From Halalkalicoccus paucihalophilus (GTDB lineage Archaea > Halobacteriota > Halobacteria > Halobacteriales > Halalkalicoccaceae): a stretch of DNA of 64,000 nucleotides. The DNA lies in the NCBI RefSeq assembly GCF_001593955.1, contig NZ_LTAZ01000005.1, forward strand, positions 86,001 through 150,000, given 5' to 3'. How positions within the stretch are numbered: the stretch's first letter is position 1; the number at the start of each line of letters is the position of its first letter. Under the pieces are notes generated by a model, which was given only the letters and a program-made list of their open reading frames with translations, made no database searches and was not told where the DNA came from. Made by a program: the position numbers and the translations under genes. Shown piece after piece: positions 23,099 through 31,385 of this stretch.

Positions 23099-23515
23099 AT
23101 GACCAAACTCGACGCGATCCCGGCCGCCGATCTCCGGGAGGCACTTTCCGAGACGACCGACCACAAGGCCGTCAGACGGTTAATGGTCGCCCTCGCATAC
23201 AAGGACGGCGACTCGGTCGACCGACTGAGCGATCTGTACGGGATCCCCAGTTCGACGGTCTACTACTGGCTCGATCGGTTCGAAGAGCGCGGGATCGAGG
23301 GGGGTCTCGAGGACGAATCGAGGCCCGGCCGGCCACCGAAACTCGACGAGGGGGACCGGAAATCGCTTACGGCGGATCTCGCGTTATCGCCCACTGATCT
23401 CGGCTACGACGCCGACGAGTGGGGACCCAAACTGGCCAGAGACCACATCCACCGGGAGTACGGGATCGAGTACTCACTCGGTCACGTTCGACGCCTCCTC
23501 CGAGCGGGGGAGTAA
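23099..23515 (+). CDS. IS630-type transposase-like helix-turn-helix protein without catalytic domain
   Basis: This 138-residue protein is the N-terminal module of IS630/Tc1-like transposases. A first HTH (RLSDLYGIPSSTVYYWLDRFEERGIEGGLEDESRPGRPPKL) is followed by a second winged helix (RDHIHREYGIEYSLGHVRRLLR). The DDE nuclease domain is missing, and the stop codon is clean. No terminal repeats or DDE remnant follow; the next gene begins 16 bp away on the opposite strand. It could be a solo regulatory derivative or a transposon relic. Its own TATA element suggests it is expressed. Confidence 0.75.
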   Translation: MTKLDAIPAADLREALSETTDHKAVRRLMVALAYKDGDSVDRLSDLYGIPSSTVYYWLDRFEERGIEGGLEDESRPGRPPKLDEGDRKSLTADLALSPTDLGYDADEWGPKLARDHIHREYGIEYSLGHVRRLLRAGE

Positions 23516-23530
23516 TTACAACGACTTCTG

Positions 23531-25396
23531 CTAGATCTCGGTGATCCGTGTGTACTTCTCGTCGAGGGCGGCGGCGTCCTCGGGGAGGAGTGCGACGACG
23601 ATGTAGGGAGCGTACTGTTCGAGGTACTCGACGAGTGCGGCGATCCGCTCGGAGTCGAGCGCCTCGAGCGAGTCGAGCAGCATGAACGGAACGTGCTCGT
23701 GGACATCGTGGACGAGATACCCCGCGAGCGCAACGATCAGCCCGGTGACCTCGCGTTCGCTCTCGCTCAAATGGGCGACGGAGTCCTCGTATGTGGTGCC
23801 CGATTCGGTGCTGCGCGTGACGTGGAGTTCGAAGGTCGCCTCCTCGCCGGTCGCGAGGCGCTCGATCCAGATCCGCTCCAAGTTGGCGTATTCGAGCAAC
23901 CCGAGGACGGTCTCCATGTGCTCGTTGAACGCACCGATCGCCTCGCGTTCGAGGCGCTCGATCCGGGTGCGCTGGGTCTCTAGCTCCTCGGTGATCTCCT
24001 CGCGGCGCTCCTCGAGGTCCTCCTGCGTCGCGAGTCGGTCCTCGATCTCCGCGAGGTCCTCGTCGATGGCGTCGAGTTCGCGTCGGAGTCGGTCGCGCTC
24101 GACCTCGTGTCGCGTGAGGGATTTCTGGGCGTCGAGCGTTTCGTCCTCGTCGGTTTCGATCTCCGTTTCGAGCTCCTCGACCGTCGAACGCAGGGACTCG
24201 CGGCGCGCTTCGAGGTCGTCGATCCGTGCACGGCGGTCCGCGAGTTCGTCCTCGATATCCGAGAGGGTACGTTCGAGGCGATCGCGCTCCTCGCGTCGCT
24301 GGCGGTACTCCGCGCGCTCCTCGGTCAGCGAGTCCAGTTCCGAGGAGACCCCGTTTCGCCGCTCGACCTTCTCGCGGCGCAGATCCCGGAGGCTCGACAG
24401 CGTCTCCTCGATTCGGTCGGTCTCGACGGTGCTCCCGCAGGTCCAACAGCTGACCTCGCGGTCGGCGAGCAGCTGGTCGGTGACGGGTCCGTCGTCCGAA
24501 TCGAGCAGTTCGGGGTACTCGGCCTCGACCATGTCCTCGTTGAACTGGATCACGGTCTGGAGCTGCGAGACCGTCTCGTCGAGTTCCCGTTTCCGTCCCC
24601 TGAGTCGTTCGATCTCGCGCGCTACCTCGTCGATGTCGTCCGATTCGACCGAGAGCTCTGAGAGTTCCTCGCGGACATCCTCGCGCTCTGCTTCGAGGGA
24701 CTCCACGCTCGCGCGCTCGGTGTCGAGGTCGAACGTGACGTCCTCGAGATCCGTTCGCGTCTCCCGAAGGCGGTCGAACCGGTCAGATCCCGTCTCGGTT
24801 TCCTCCTCTGACAGCGCCTCTCGGGCGGCTTCCAGCGCCTCCTCGGCGGATTCGAGCTCGTGTTCGAGGCGGGCGCGTTCCTCCTCGAGCGACCCGCGTT
24901 CGCGTTCGACCGCCGAGAGCTTCGAGAGCTCCTCGTCGATCTCGCGTTTCTCGGCCTGCAGGCGCTCGATCGTCGCCTCGATCTCGCCGACGTCGACGGG
25001 CCGGAGGATGAGCTCCCGGAGGTCGTCGTCCCGGACGACCGCACGACGGGCCTCGTTCGATTCGAGCAGGAACGCAAAGAGGTCCGCGAGCTGTGACTGA
25101 TCGAGATACGGCTCACCGCCGAAGGCGAGCGTGCCGTTCTTCCTGGCGAGCGTCCGCGTGTAGGTCCGACCCCCGATATCCATCTCGACACGGCCACGTT
25201 CGGCATCACCCTTGAGCGAGGCCCGGTCGCTTCCGAGTGCGGCCATGATCGCCTGCAGGAAGGAGGTTCGGTTCGTCGCGTTGCGTCCGGAGAGGGCGGT
25301 CACGCCGGCGTCGAGTTCGATGCTCGTCGAATCGATCCCGCCGATCTTCTCGGCCCTGACGACGACGGACTCACCCGACGCTTCGACTGATGACAT
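23531..25396 (-). CDS. Archaea-specific SMC-related protein with zinc hook and degenerate Walker A
   Basis: This 621-residue SMC/Rad50-like protein has an N-terminal nucleotide loop SGRNATNRTSF (36-46), which departs from GxxGxGKS/T. A long coiled coil (about 130-560) is broken by a zinc hook, SCWTCGS. The C-terminal ATPase half has a signature-like HLSESEREVTGLIVALAG and Walker B VPFMLLDSLEALD. The protein belongs to the Rad50/SMC-like group that often accompanies RdfA in haloarchaea. It is probably a DNA- or membrane-associated structural ATPase. The ATG at 25396 was chosen. It lies 77 bp from rdfA and is likely cotranscribed. Confidence 0.85.
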   Translation of the reverse strand: MSSVEASGESVVVRAEKIGGIDSTSIELDAGVTALSGRNATNRTSFLQAIMAALGSDRASLKGDAERGRVEMDIGGRTYTRTLARKNGTLAFGGEPYLDQSQLADLFAFLLESNEARRAVVRDDDLRELILRPVDVGEIEATIERLQAEKREIDEELSKLSAVERERGSLEEERARLEHELESAEEALEAAREALSEEETETGSDRFDRLRETRTDLEDVTFDLDTERASVESLEAEREDVREELSELSVESDDIDEVAREIERLRGRKRELDETVSQLQTVIQFNEDMVEAEYPELLDSDDGPVTDQLLADREVSCWTCGSTVETDRIEETLSSLRDLRREKVERRNGVSSELDSLTEERAEYRQRREERDRLERTLSDIEDELADRRARIDDLEARRESLRSTVEELETEIETDEDETLDAQKSLTRHEVERDRLRRELDAIDEDLAEIEDRLATQEDLEERREEITEELETQRTRIERLEREAIGAFNEHMETVLGLLEYANLERIWIERLATGEEATFELHVTRSTESGTTYEDSVAHLSESEREVTGLIVALAGYLVHDVHEHVPFMLLDSLEALDSERIAALVEYLEQYAPYIVVALLPEDAAALDEKYTRITEI

Positions 25397-25473
25397 ACGT
25401 CTCCTATCGCGGCGTTCGCTCATAAGCCTTCATGATCGCTGTCCCGCGGGTTACACACGTATTCGCGTAAACG

Positions 25474-26091
25474 TCAGTTTCGACAGGAACAGCCACCGTC
25501 CTCGAGGAAGGTCGTCACGGGGGTCGACCGGCCGCAGTTCTCACAGGTCACCTGCACGTCGACGAAGACGTCCGAGATCCCGCCCGAAAGCGCCTCGGAG
25601 TTGGCGAGACGCGTAATCGAGTCCTCGGTGACGACGCTGGTTCGGGTCATCAACGCCCCGATCTTGTCGAGTTCGCGTTCGCGCCGTTCGGCCGGGGTGC
25701 GCTCGACGCTCGAAGGATGGGTCGCCTCGCGGTACTCGGTCAGGTAGGTGTAGATCGACTGGTGGGAGACGAAGTCCGATTCGAGGTCCTCGACGTCGAG
25801 TCCGGCGCGGTCGAGTTCACGGTGTGTCTGTTCGCGCATCCCCGTACTGACCTCCTCGTCGGTGAGCAGTCGATACCGGTTCTCGACCTCGCCATCAAGC
25901 GAGCGCATCCCCGCCTCCTCCATCGCCGCCTCGAGTACGCGCCGGTTGAACAGGTCCGCGAGCGCACGGAGGCTGTACTGTTCGCCCCGATCGCCCGTCC
26001 AGTAGGCCTCTAACTCCGCGCCGAACCCGTCGAGACTGTACTTCTCGATGACGCGCCCGACCTTGCCCTGAGAACGTCCTTCGCTGGCCAT
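25474..26091 (-). CDS. rdfA: Rod-determining factor RdfA
   Basis: This 205-residue protein begins MASEGRSQGKVGRVIEKYSLDGFGAELEAYWTG and has SLRALADLFNRRVLEAAMEEAG, DGEVENRYRLLTDEEVS, and a C-terminal zinc-binding end with CENCGRSTPVTTFLEDGGCSC. This is the haloarchaeal RdfA type, which in Haloferax volcanii is needed for rod shape and motility-related cell form. It is the first gene of the rdfA/SMC-like operon. The ATG at 26091 was used; an upstream frame into 26139 was rejected. Confidence 0.85.
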   Translation of the reverse strand: MASEGRSQGKVGRVIEKYSLDGFGAELEAYWTGDRGEQYSLRALADLFNRRVLEAAMEEAGMRSLDGEVENRYRLLTDEEVSTGMREQTHRELDRAGLDVEDLESDFVSHQSIYTYLTEYREATHPSSVERTPAERRERELDKIGALMTRTSVVTEDSITRLANSEALSGGISDVFVDVQVTCENCGRSTPVTTFLEDGGCSCRN

Positions 26092-26178
26092 CGAGTACCG
26101 GTTATCACCCCACACCAATAAACGCACGGCTCGACCCACAAGCGGGCGCGGATCGTCCGTCGGTCCTCGTCGGCCCGC

Positions 26179-27333
26179 TTACCATTCCGCGACGCTGCCA
26201 TCGTCGTGGCGCCAGACGGGGTTGTGCCAGTCGACGGTCTTTTCGGCCTGTTGTTCGATGTACTCCTCGTTCAGCTCGATCCCCAGCCCCGGCCCGTTGG
26301 GTGCGGCGACGTACCCCTCCTCGTACTCGAAGACGCCCGGATCCGCGAGGTAGTCGAGTACGTCCCCGCCCCGGTTGTAGTGGATGTCGAGGCTCTGTTC
26401 TTGGATCAGCGCGTTCGGCGAACAGATATCGACCTGAATGCACGACGCCAGCGCGATCGGCCCCAACGGGCAGTGCGGCGCGATCGCCACGTCGTAGGCC
26501 TCGGCTATGTCCGCGATCTTCTTGACCTCCGTGATACCGCCCGCATGCGAGAGGTCCGGCTGGATGACGTCGACGCTGCCGGACTCGAAGACCTCCTTGA
26601 AGTCCCACCGCGAGAACATTCTCTCACCCGTCGCGATCGGGATCGAGGTGTGGGCGGCGATGGCCGGAAGGGAGTCGTTGTGCTCGGGAAGCACGGGCTC
26701 CTCGATGAACATCGGGTCGTAGGGTTCGAGTGCCTCCGCCAGTCGCTTGACCATCGGTTTCGTGACTCTGCCGTGGAAGTCGACCCCGATGTCGATCTCG
26801 GGGCCGACGGCCTCACGGACCTCCCGGAGCCGGTTTTCGGCCGCCCGGACGGCGGCGGGGGTATCGACCCGGCGGAGTTCGCTCGTCGCGTTCATTTTCA
26901 GGCCGGTAAAGCCCTCCTCGACCTTTTCTGCCGCTGCTTCGCCGACCTCGCTGGGACGGTCGCCGCCGATCCACTGATAGACCCTGATCCGGTCGCGCGC
27001 CCGGCCGCCCAATAGCTCGTAGACCGGCGCGTCGAATCGCTTGCCCTTGATGTCCCAGAGCGCCTGGTCGACCCCGGCGATCGCGCTCATGAGGACCGGG
27101 CCCCCCCGATAGAAGCCCCCGCGGTACATCGCCTGCCAGTGGTCTTCTATTCTACTCGGATCCTCGCCGAGCAGGTAGTTGTCGAGCAGTTCCTCGACTG
27201 CCGCGCGGACGGTCTTTGCGCGCCCTTCGACGACGGGCTCGCCCCAGCCCACGAGCCCGTCGCTCGTTTCGAGCCGGAGGAAGAGCCAACGCGGCGGTAC
27301 TTCGTACAGGTCGTAACCGGTTATCGCTGTCAT
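26179..27333 (-). CDS. dgoD: D-galactonate dehydratase-type enolase superfamily enzyme
   Basis: This 384-residue protein matches DgoD in length and motifs. Metal and acid/base residues lie in VDFHGR (Asp/His), MFIEEPVLPE (Glu), ATGERMFSR (Glu) and APHCPLGPIALA (catalytic His), followed by QEQS. The enzyme removes water from D-galactonate to form 2-keto-3-deoxygalactonate, or from a related sugar acid. It is read away from rdfA. A VOC gene and a TIM-barrel isomerase gene lie nearby, suggesting a sugar-acid block. Another mandelate-racemase subgroup, such as gluconate dehydratase, is possible. Confidence 0.85.
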   Translation of the reverse strand: MTAITGYDLYEVPPRWLFLRLETSDGLVGWGEPVVEGRAKTVRAAVEELLDNYLLGEDPSRIEDHWQAMYRGGFYRGGPVLMSAIAGVDQALWDIKGKRFDAPVYELLGGRARDRIRVYQWIGGDRPSEVGEAAAEKVEEGFTGLKMNATSELRRVDTPAAVRAAENRLREVREAVGPEIDIGVDFHGRVTKPMVKRLAEALEPYDPMFIEEPVLPEHNDSLPAIAAHTSIPIATGERMFSRWDFKEVFESGSVDVIQPDLSHAGGITEVKKIADIAEAYDVAIAPHCPLGPIALASCIQVDICSPNALIQEQSLDIHYNRGGDVLDYLADPGVFEYEEGYVAAPNGPGLGIELNEEYIEQQAEKTVDWHNPVWRHDDGSVAEW

Positions 27334-27620
27334 CGGGGTTCGGGGAGGTGTTCTCGGTTCGTCTGGATCAGTTCTTCGGTTCCCCTCAGAACGTCGTTCG
27401 ATGGGAACCGCTACGTACCGAGCACGGTGGTCCCGATAGCAGGAACGCAGTGGAGCCCGTTGATAGGGTCCGGTCGACCGGAAGCGCTCGAAGGATAGTG
27501 TTCTACCGGATCTTCCCGCGAGGCTTCAACGACTCGACCGACGACGGTTTTCGGACTGTCGGTTCGACGGGAAAACAGGAACGTTATCGACTCCCGGGTG
27601 ACGGGACCGGCGACATCGCT

Positions 27621-28028
27621 TCAGGCTTCGATCATCTCGACGAGGTTTCCCTCGGGATCGCGAACGAACAGGATTCGGGCTCCGCTTTCGGTCGTCCGGG
27701 GCTGGCTTCGCGTCTCGACGCCCTCCGGCAATCCCCGGTAGAATTCCTCGATGTCTTCGACTGCGAGTCCAACGTGTTTCGTTCCGGGCTGGTTCACGTC
27801 GTCGGTGTGGGCGCGTCCCGCGGGATCGTATTCGACGAGTTCGATACGGCCGTCGCCAGCGTCCAAGTGGACGAAATTCCCGGTCGCGTTCTCGATTCCG
27901 ACGGCGACCGAGAACCCCTCCCCCGAGACGGTAAAGCGGTCGATAACGTCCAATCCGAGAACGTCGCGGTAGAACTCGACGGCCCGACCGAGGTCGGCTA
28001 CGGTCACGCCGAAGTGGTGTGCGTTCAT
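27621..28028 (-). CDS. VOC-family (glyoxalase-fold) metalloprotein
   Basis: This 135-residue two-module glyoxalase-fold protein has HHFGVTVADLGRAVEFYRDVLGLDVID, GIELVEYDP, KHVGLAVEDIEEFYRGL and the ending FVRDPEGNLVEMIEA. His and Glu ligands of the metal site sit at the first and last strands. Family members include methylmalonyl-CoA epimerase, lactoylglutathione lyase and dioxygenases; the substrate is unknown. The ATG at 28028 was chosen over 28055. It diverges from the TIM-barrel isomerase gene (104 bp). Confidence 0.85.
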   Translation of the reverse strand: MNAHHFGVTVADLGRAVEFYRDVLGLDVIDRFTVSGEGFSVAVGIENATGNFVHLDAGDGRIELVEYDPAGRAHTDDVNQPGTKHVGLAVEDIEEFYRGLPEGVETRSQPRTTESGARILFVRDPEGNLVEMIEA

Positions 28029-28131
28029 ACGAACCGATGCCAACGCCACCACCAAATCCCTTCCGTCTCACTGGAACACGACCGAGCGAGGAGCCGACAC
28101 GGTTAACTCCCGTCGTTGTGGGCGCTTTGAC

Positions 28132-28869
28132 ATGGCACGAACGGCGATCCAGTTATACACCCTCCGCGGGATCGACCAACCGTTGCCGGACGTCCTCAGG
28201 GCGGTCGGAGAGACCTCGTTCGACGCCGTCGAATTCGCCCACCGAGTCGGCGACGCCGACCTGAAAGCGGTCGTCGAAGCGCTCGAGGAGACCGACCTCG
28301 AAGTCGCTGCCGCCCACGTCGGCCTCGATCGGCTTGAGTCCGAGCACGAGGAGACGACCGCGTTCTATGCGGAACTCGGCTGTACGGACCTCGTCGTCCC
28401 GTGGCTCGATCCCTCGAACTTCGAAAGTGAGGAGGCGGTTGGAGCGGTAGCCGAACGCCTCAACCAGACGGCGGCGGCGCTCGATGGGAGGGGTTTTTGC
28501 CTCCACTATCACAACCACGATCAGGAGTTCGTCGACTGTGGCGACCGCACGGCGGTGGACGAACTGCTCGAGCGAACCGACGATTCGATCGGTTTCGAGA
28601 TCGATCTCGGCTGGGCGAACGCCGCCGGTGGGGACCCGGTCGATCTGTTCGATCGGTACGGTGATCGGATCACCCACGTCCACTTTGCGGACGCCGACTC
28701 GGAGTCGATGTCGTGTGTCGAACTCGGCGAGGGCGACCTCGACCTCGACGCTTGTGTCGAGGCCGCCCACGACGCAAGTATCGAGTGGCATATATACGAA
28801 CACGATGAACCGACGAACCCGCACGAATCGCTGCTCTACGGGGCCCAAACGCTCGACTCGTTCCGTTGA
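28132..28869 (+). CDS. Xylose isomerase-like TIM-barrel sugar epimerase/isomerase
   Basis: This 245-residue AP-endonuclease-2-like TIM barrel has IQLYTLRGID, FDAVEFAHRVGD, VAAAHVGLDRL, LHYHNHDQEF (metal His), FEIDLGWANAAGGDP and THVHFADADSESMSCVELGEGDLD. It ends WHIYEHDEPTNPHESL. Metal ligands (Glu, Asp, His, Glu) are at the expected strand ends. Related proteins epimerise sugars or inosose. It diverges from the VOC gene, so both may act on one sugar or polyol. Confidence 0.85.
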   Translation: MARTAIQLYTLRGIDQPLPDVLRAVGETSFDAVEFAHRVGDADLKAVVEALEETDLEVAAAHVGLDRLESEHEETTAFYAELGCTDLVVPWLDPSNFESEEAVGAVAERLNQTAAALDGRGFCLHYHNHDQEFVDCGDRTAVDELLERTDDSIGFEIDLGWANAAGGDPVDLFDRYGDRITHVHFADADSESMSCVELGEGDLDLDACVEAAHDASIEWHIYEHDEPTNPHESLLYGAQTLDSFR

Positions 28870-28887
28870 CTCGAACGGGCGAACACG

Positions 28888-28908
28888 GGTTCGTGTCGGA
28901 CACGAACC
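28888..28908. repeat. 21-bp perfect palindrome after the TIM-barrel gene
   Basis: GGTTCGTGTC-g-GACACGAACC is perfectly symmetric. It begins 18 bp after the stop codon at 28869. As RNA its 10-bp stem could be a terminator stem, but no T-run follows. As DNA it could be an operator or recombination site. Confidence 0.5.
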
Positions 28909-28989
28909 TTCGATATCGTACTTATCAGTTTATGTTGGTTATGGACGGACTCATTCATAGGGTTCAACTACGAACTCACAGGAACGTGA

Positions 28990-29185
28990 ACAGACTGGAT
29001 AGCGGCGCCTCGTTCCTTCCGAGGATACCATCGCTCGCAGCTTTTGATGATACTTATCGGAGCGATCGTAGCGAGGGTACACGACGGGATTCCCGGTTTT
29101 CGAGGAAGCCCTCGAAAACGCGAGTATCGCAGCCCTTGTCACGCTCGCAGTCATCGGCTTCAGTATCTCGGCTTCATCCGTGTAG
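28990..29185 (+). pseudogene. Possible decayed membrane-protein gene fragment
   Basis: Two overlapping frames each give one hydrophobic segment. Frame A (from 28990) contains RSQLLMILIGAIVARVHDGIP. Frame B (from 29078 to the stop at 29183) contains FEEALENASIAALVTLAVIG and FSISASSV. A single-base shift near 29078 would join them into a two-helix C-terminal end. No upstream remainder is visible. A competing minus-strand ORF at 28951-29319 looks less convincing. This call is speculative. Confidence 0.25.
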
Positions 29186-29846
29186 CGATGATCCCCGACA
29201 GGAGCGTTTACTCTTCGTAGTTCCCGTGTATCGGATATCTGGCGTACAATGATCGTGTCCGAGCGTTCGATCGGGACCTGGTCCGTGTCAACGGGTAGCG
29301 ATTCGTCCTTCTCCTGCATCCGCAGAAGTAGTCAGTACGACGAGAGGCGAGACGCTCGTCGATGTTCCTCCATTGCTTCCATCCAGCTGTTCGTGGCGAA
29401 TCAAAGCGGGATTCCGTCGGATACGTCCCGCTGAGGGTCGACTCTCAACGAGAGACGAGCATCGTTCACCACGACTGATGATGGCACGACTCATTGAAAT
29501 GTGTTCTCTCGCGAACGTAGTCCCGTGAGGAATCCGTAATGTATCGTCTCGGACACGACTATGCGTTTACCGCTGGACTCGGAGGGAGGTCTTTCGGGGT
29601 CTTACCCCCTGGGTAATCCAGCGAAGAGAGGTACCCGTAGAGAAAGGAGGTTCAACATTGACTGTCAGCGTGATCCCTACAGAATATGATTATTTTCATA
29701 ACTAGGACAATACTGGTCTCAGTTGTGTACCGACAAAGAAGGTAATAGATCTCAACCACCGGGCTTGTAGTGCTTATTGTTCAAATAAATACTCTTATTT
29801 TCTCTGTTGGGGCATATTGAAGTGGGTGGGCCACGATCGGGGACAT
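29186..29846. other. Gene-poor region upstream of the recombinase operon
   Basis: No convincing gene is seen. There is a 15-bp palindrome (TTACCC-cct-GGGTAA, 29602-29616), and the 3' part is AT-rich. TATA-like AATAAATACTCTTATTTT lies at about 29785-29802, and the operon's first ATG is at 29847, giving a leader of about 20-35 nt. The lower GC at 29670-29815 contrasts with the flanks and may mark an insertion boundary. Confidence 0.4.
29602..29616. repeat. Palindrome TTACCC-N3-GGGTAA
   Basis: This perfect 6+3+6 inverted repeat lies in the gene-poor region about 230 bp before the recombinase operon. It could be a binding site for a dimeric regulator or for the recombinase itself. It is short enough to occur by chance at genome scale. 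Confidence 0.35.
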
Positions 29847-30254
29847 ATGCCGGATCAGGACGGTGAGACCTCGCGGACGGTAGTGAAGACGCACGTTCCC
29901 GCGTATCAAAAGCGTATCTGGGTCGATCACGCCGACGAATTGGGGATGAGCCAAAGCGAGTTCCTCAGAACGATGGTGCAGGCGGGTCGTCGCGGATTCG
30001 ATCCGGGTAGGACTGTAGAGGGACGCTCGTCGGAGTCCACGAGCGAAACCGGCGAGATGACCGGTGAACTCGCAACGCGGATCGAAGCCGTCCTCGCAGA
30101 CTCCGGGCCGCTTTCGTGGGACGAACTCGTCACAGCCCTGACCGACGGCCTCGAGGACCGGTTGGAGGACACGCTCCAAACCCTCCAAGAGGAAGATCGC
30201 GTGCGTTACAGCGGCCGGGACGGTGGGTACACGCTGAACGAGGGTCGGTCGTGA
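29847..30254 (+). CDS. DUF5805-type partner of a tyrosine recombinase
   Basis: This 135-residue protein starts MPDQDGETSRTVVKTHVPAYQKRIWVDHAD, then LGMSQSEFLRTMVQAGRRGFD, a ribbon-helix-helix-like opening. The C-terminal part is winged-helix-like (IEAVLADSGPLSWDELVTALTDGLEDRLEDTLQTLQEEDRV). It precedes the recombinase with a GTGA overlap, so the two are made together. It is probably a DNA-binding accessory factor that guides the integrase. The ATG at 29847 fits TATA-like elements about 50-60 bp upstream. Confidence 0.7.
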   Translation: MPDQDGETSRTVVKTHVPAYQKRIWVDHADELGMSQSEFLRTMVQAGRRGFDPGRTVEGRSSESTSETGEMTGELATRIEAVLADSGPLSWDELVTALTDGLEDRLEDTLQTLQEEDRVRYSGRDGGYTLNEGRS

Positions 30255-31285
30255 GCACGACGGATCGGGAGCAGGTCGACGATCCCATCGCGTACTTCCT
30301 TCAGGACATCGAATATCAGGGGAAGACTGAGCGCACACGGTCGGCCTACGAGCGTGTCCTTCGGGATTTCGAGGCGTTCATCGAGGAGGAATACCCGCAC
30401 GTGAATACGCTCTCGGGAACGACACATCGGGCGTGTATGGCTTGGATCCACGGCCAGCGCGGCGAAGTCGCCGACAGCACGCTTGCGACGTACGCCTCGT
30501 ATCTCCACCGCTTTTACGCCTATATGGCTCAAGTCGGGGAGTTCGAGGAGAACCCAATGGCACTCGTCGTCGAGCAGATGGACGAGTCGATCGACGTCGA
30601 TCCGACGCGCCGGGAGATCAGCGTCCCGGAGATGCGCGAGTTCGTCGCTTCGATCCCCCACCCGCTCTCACGGGCAGTGATCTTCACGCTCCTGAAGACC
30701 GGTATCCGTGCAGGAGAGCTGTGTAACCTCGATCTGCGCGACGTTCATCTCACGACCGATGCGATCGAGATCGAGACACCACCCCGTCCCCAACTCAACG
30801 GTAAGCCCGATTCGATCTACGTCTCACCCGAACCCGCCCGCGGGCAGACGGTAAACGGTGAGGAACGCACGGCATCGAACAAACGCCGTCGACCGACCGT
30901 CCTCCCGGTCGACGACGAACTCCGCGAGACGCTCGTCCGGTGGCTCGCCGTCAGACCCGACTGTCGATCCGATGCCGAGCCGTTTTTCGCCAACACGGCC
31001 CGCGAGTGGGGGAGTCGAATCACACCAACCGCGGTCCACCACATGGTCGAACGACACGCCCGTGAGCGAGGGTGGTACCGAACCGGCGGCGGCGCGAGCG
31101 AGAACGTCACTCCTCACTACTTTCGGCATTTCTTTACGACCTACCTCCGGGGCCAAACCGGTGAACGAGGGATCGTCAAGTACCTCCGAGGCGACGTCGC
31201 CGACGACGTCATCGACACCTACACCCACAACTGGGGTGATCGTGTTCGAGACACCTACGAAATGAATATCTATCGGCTCCTTTGA
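30251..31285 (+). CDS. Tyrosine recombinase / integrase (XerC/D-like)
   Basis: This 344-residue recombinase starts at GTG (30251). It has an N-terminal SAM-like core-binding domain (EYQGKTERTRSAYERVLRDFEAFIEEE) and a catalytic domain with all key residues: Arg in KTGIRAGELCNLDL, HYFRHFFTTYLR (His-x-x-Arg), THNWGD (His/Trp) and nucleophile Tyr in VRDTYEMNIY. An acidic insert precedes the central Lys region. Closely paired accessory gene and recombinase occur across haloarchaea and may act on chromosome dimers or on a mobile element. No att repeats were identified. Confidence 0.88.
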   Translation: MSTTDREQVDDPIAYFLQDIEYQGKTERTRSAYERVLRDFEAFIEEEYPHVNTLSGTTHRACMAWIHGQRGEVADSTLATYASYLHRFYAYMAQVGEFEENPMALVVEQMDESIDVDPTRREISVPEMREFVASIPHPLSRAVIFTLLKTGIRAGELCNLDLRDVHLTTDAIEIETPPRPQLNGKPDSIYVSPEPARGQTVNGEERTASNKRRRPTVLPVDDELRETLVRWLAVRPDCRSDAEPFFANTAREWGSRITPTAVHHMVERHARERGWYRTGGGASENVTPHYFRHFFTTYLRGQTGERGIVKYLRGDVADDVIDTYTHNWGDRVRDTYEMNIYRLL

Positions 31286-31385
31286 TGCCCTTCTCAAAGG
31301 ACATAAATTTCATACTGCTATATTAAATCGACCCCTCCAAAGGGAGTGGCGTTACAGAAGTACGAACGTAATATATCGGCCGTTC

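Noticed and set aside
28951-29319. Minus-strand ORF of 122 codons
   Set aside because: It lacks a TATA-spaced start and any known motif; the opposite strand shows TM-like fragments in the same region, so neither is listed as an intact gene.
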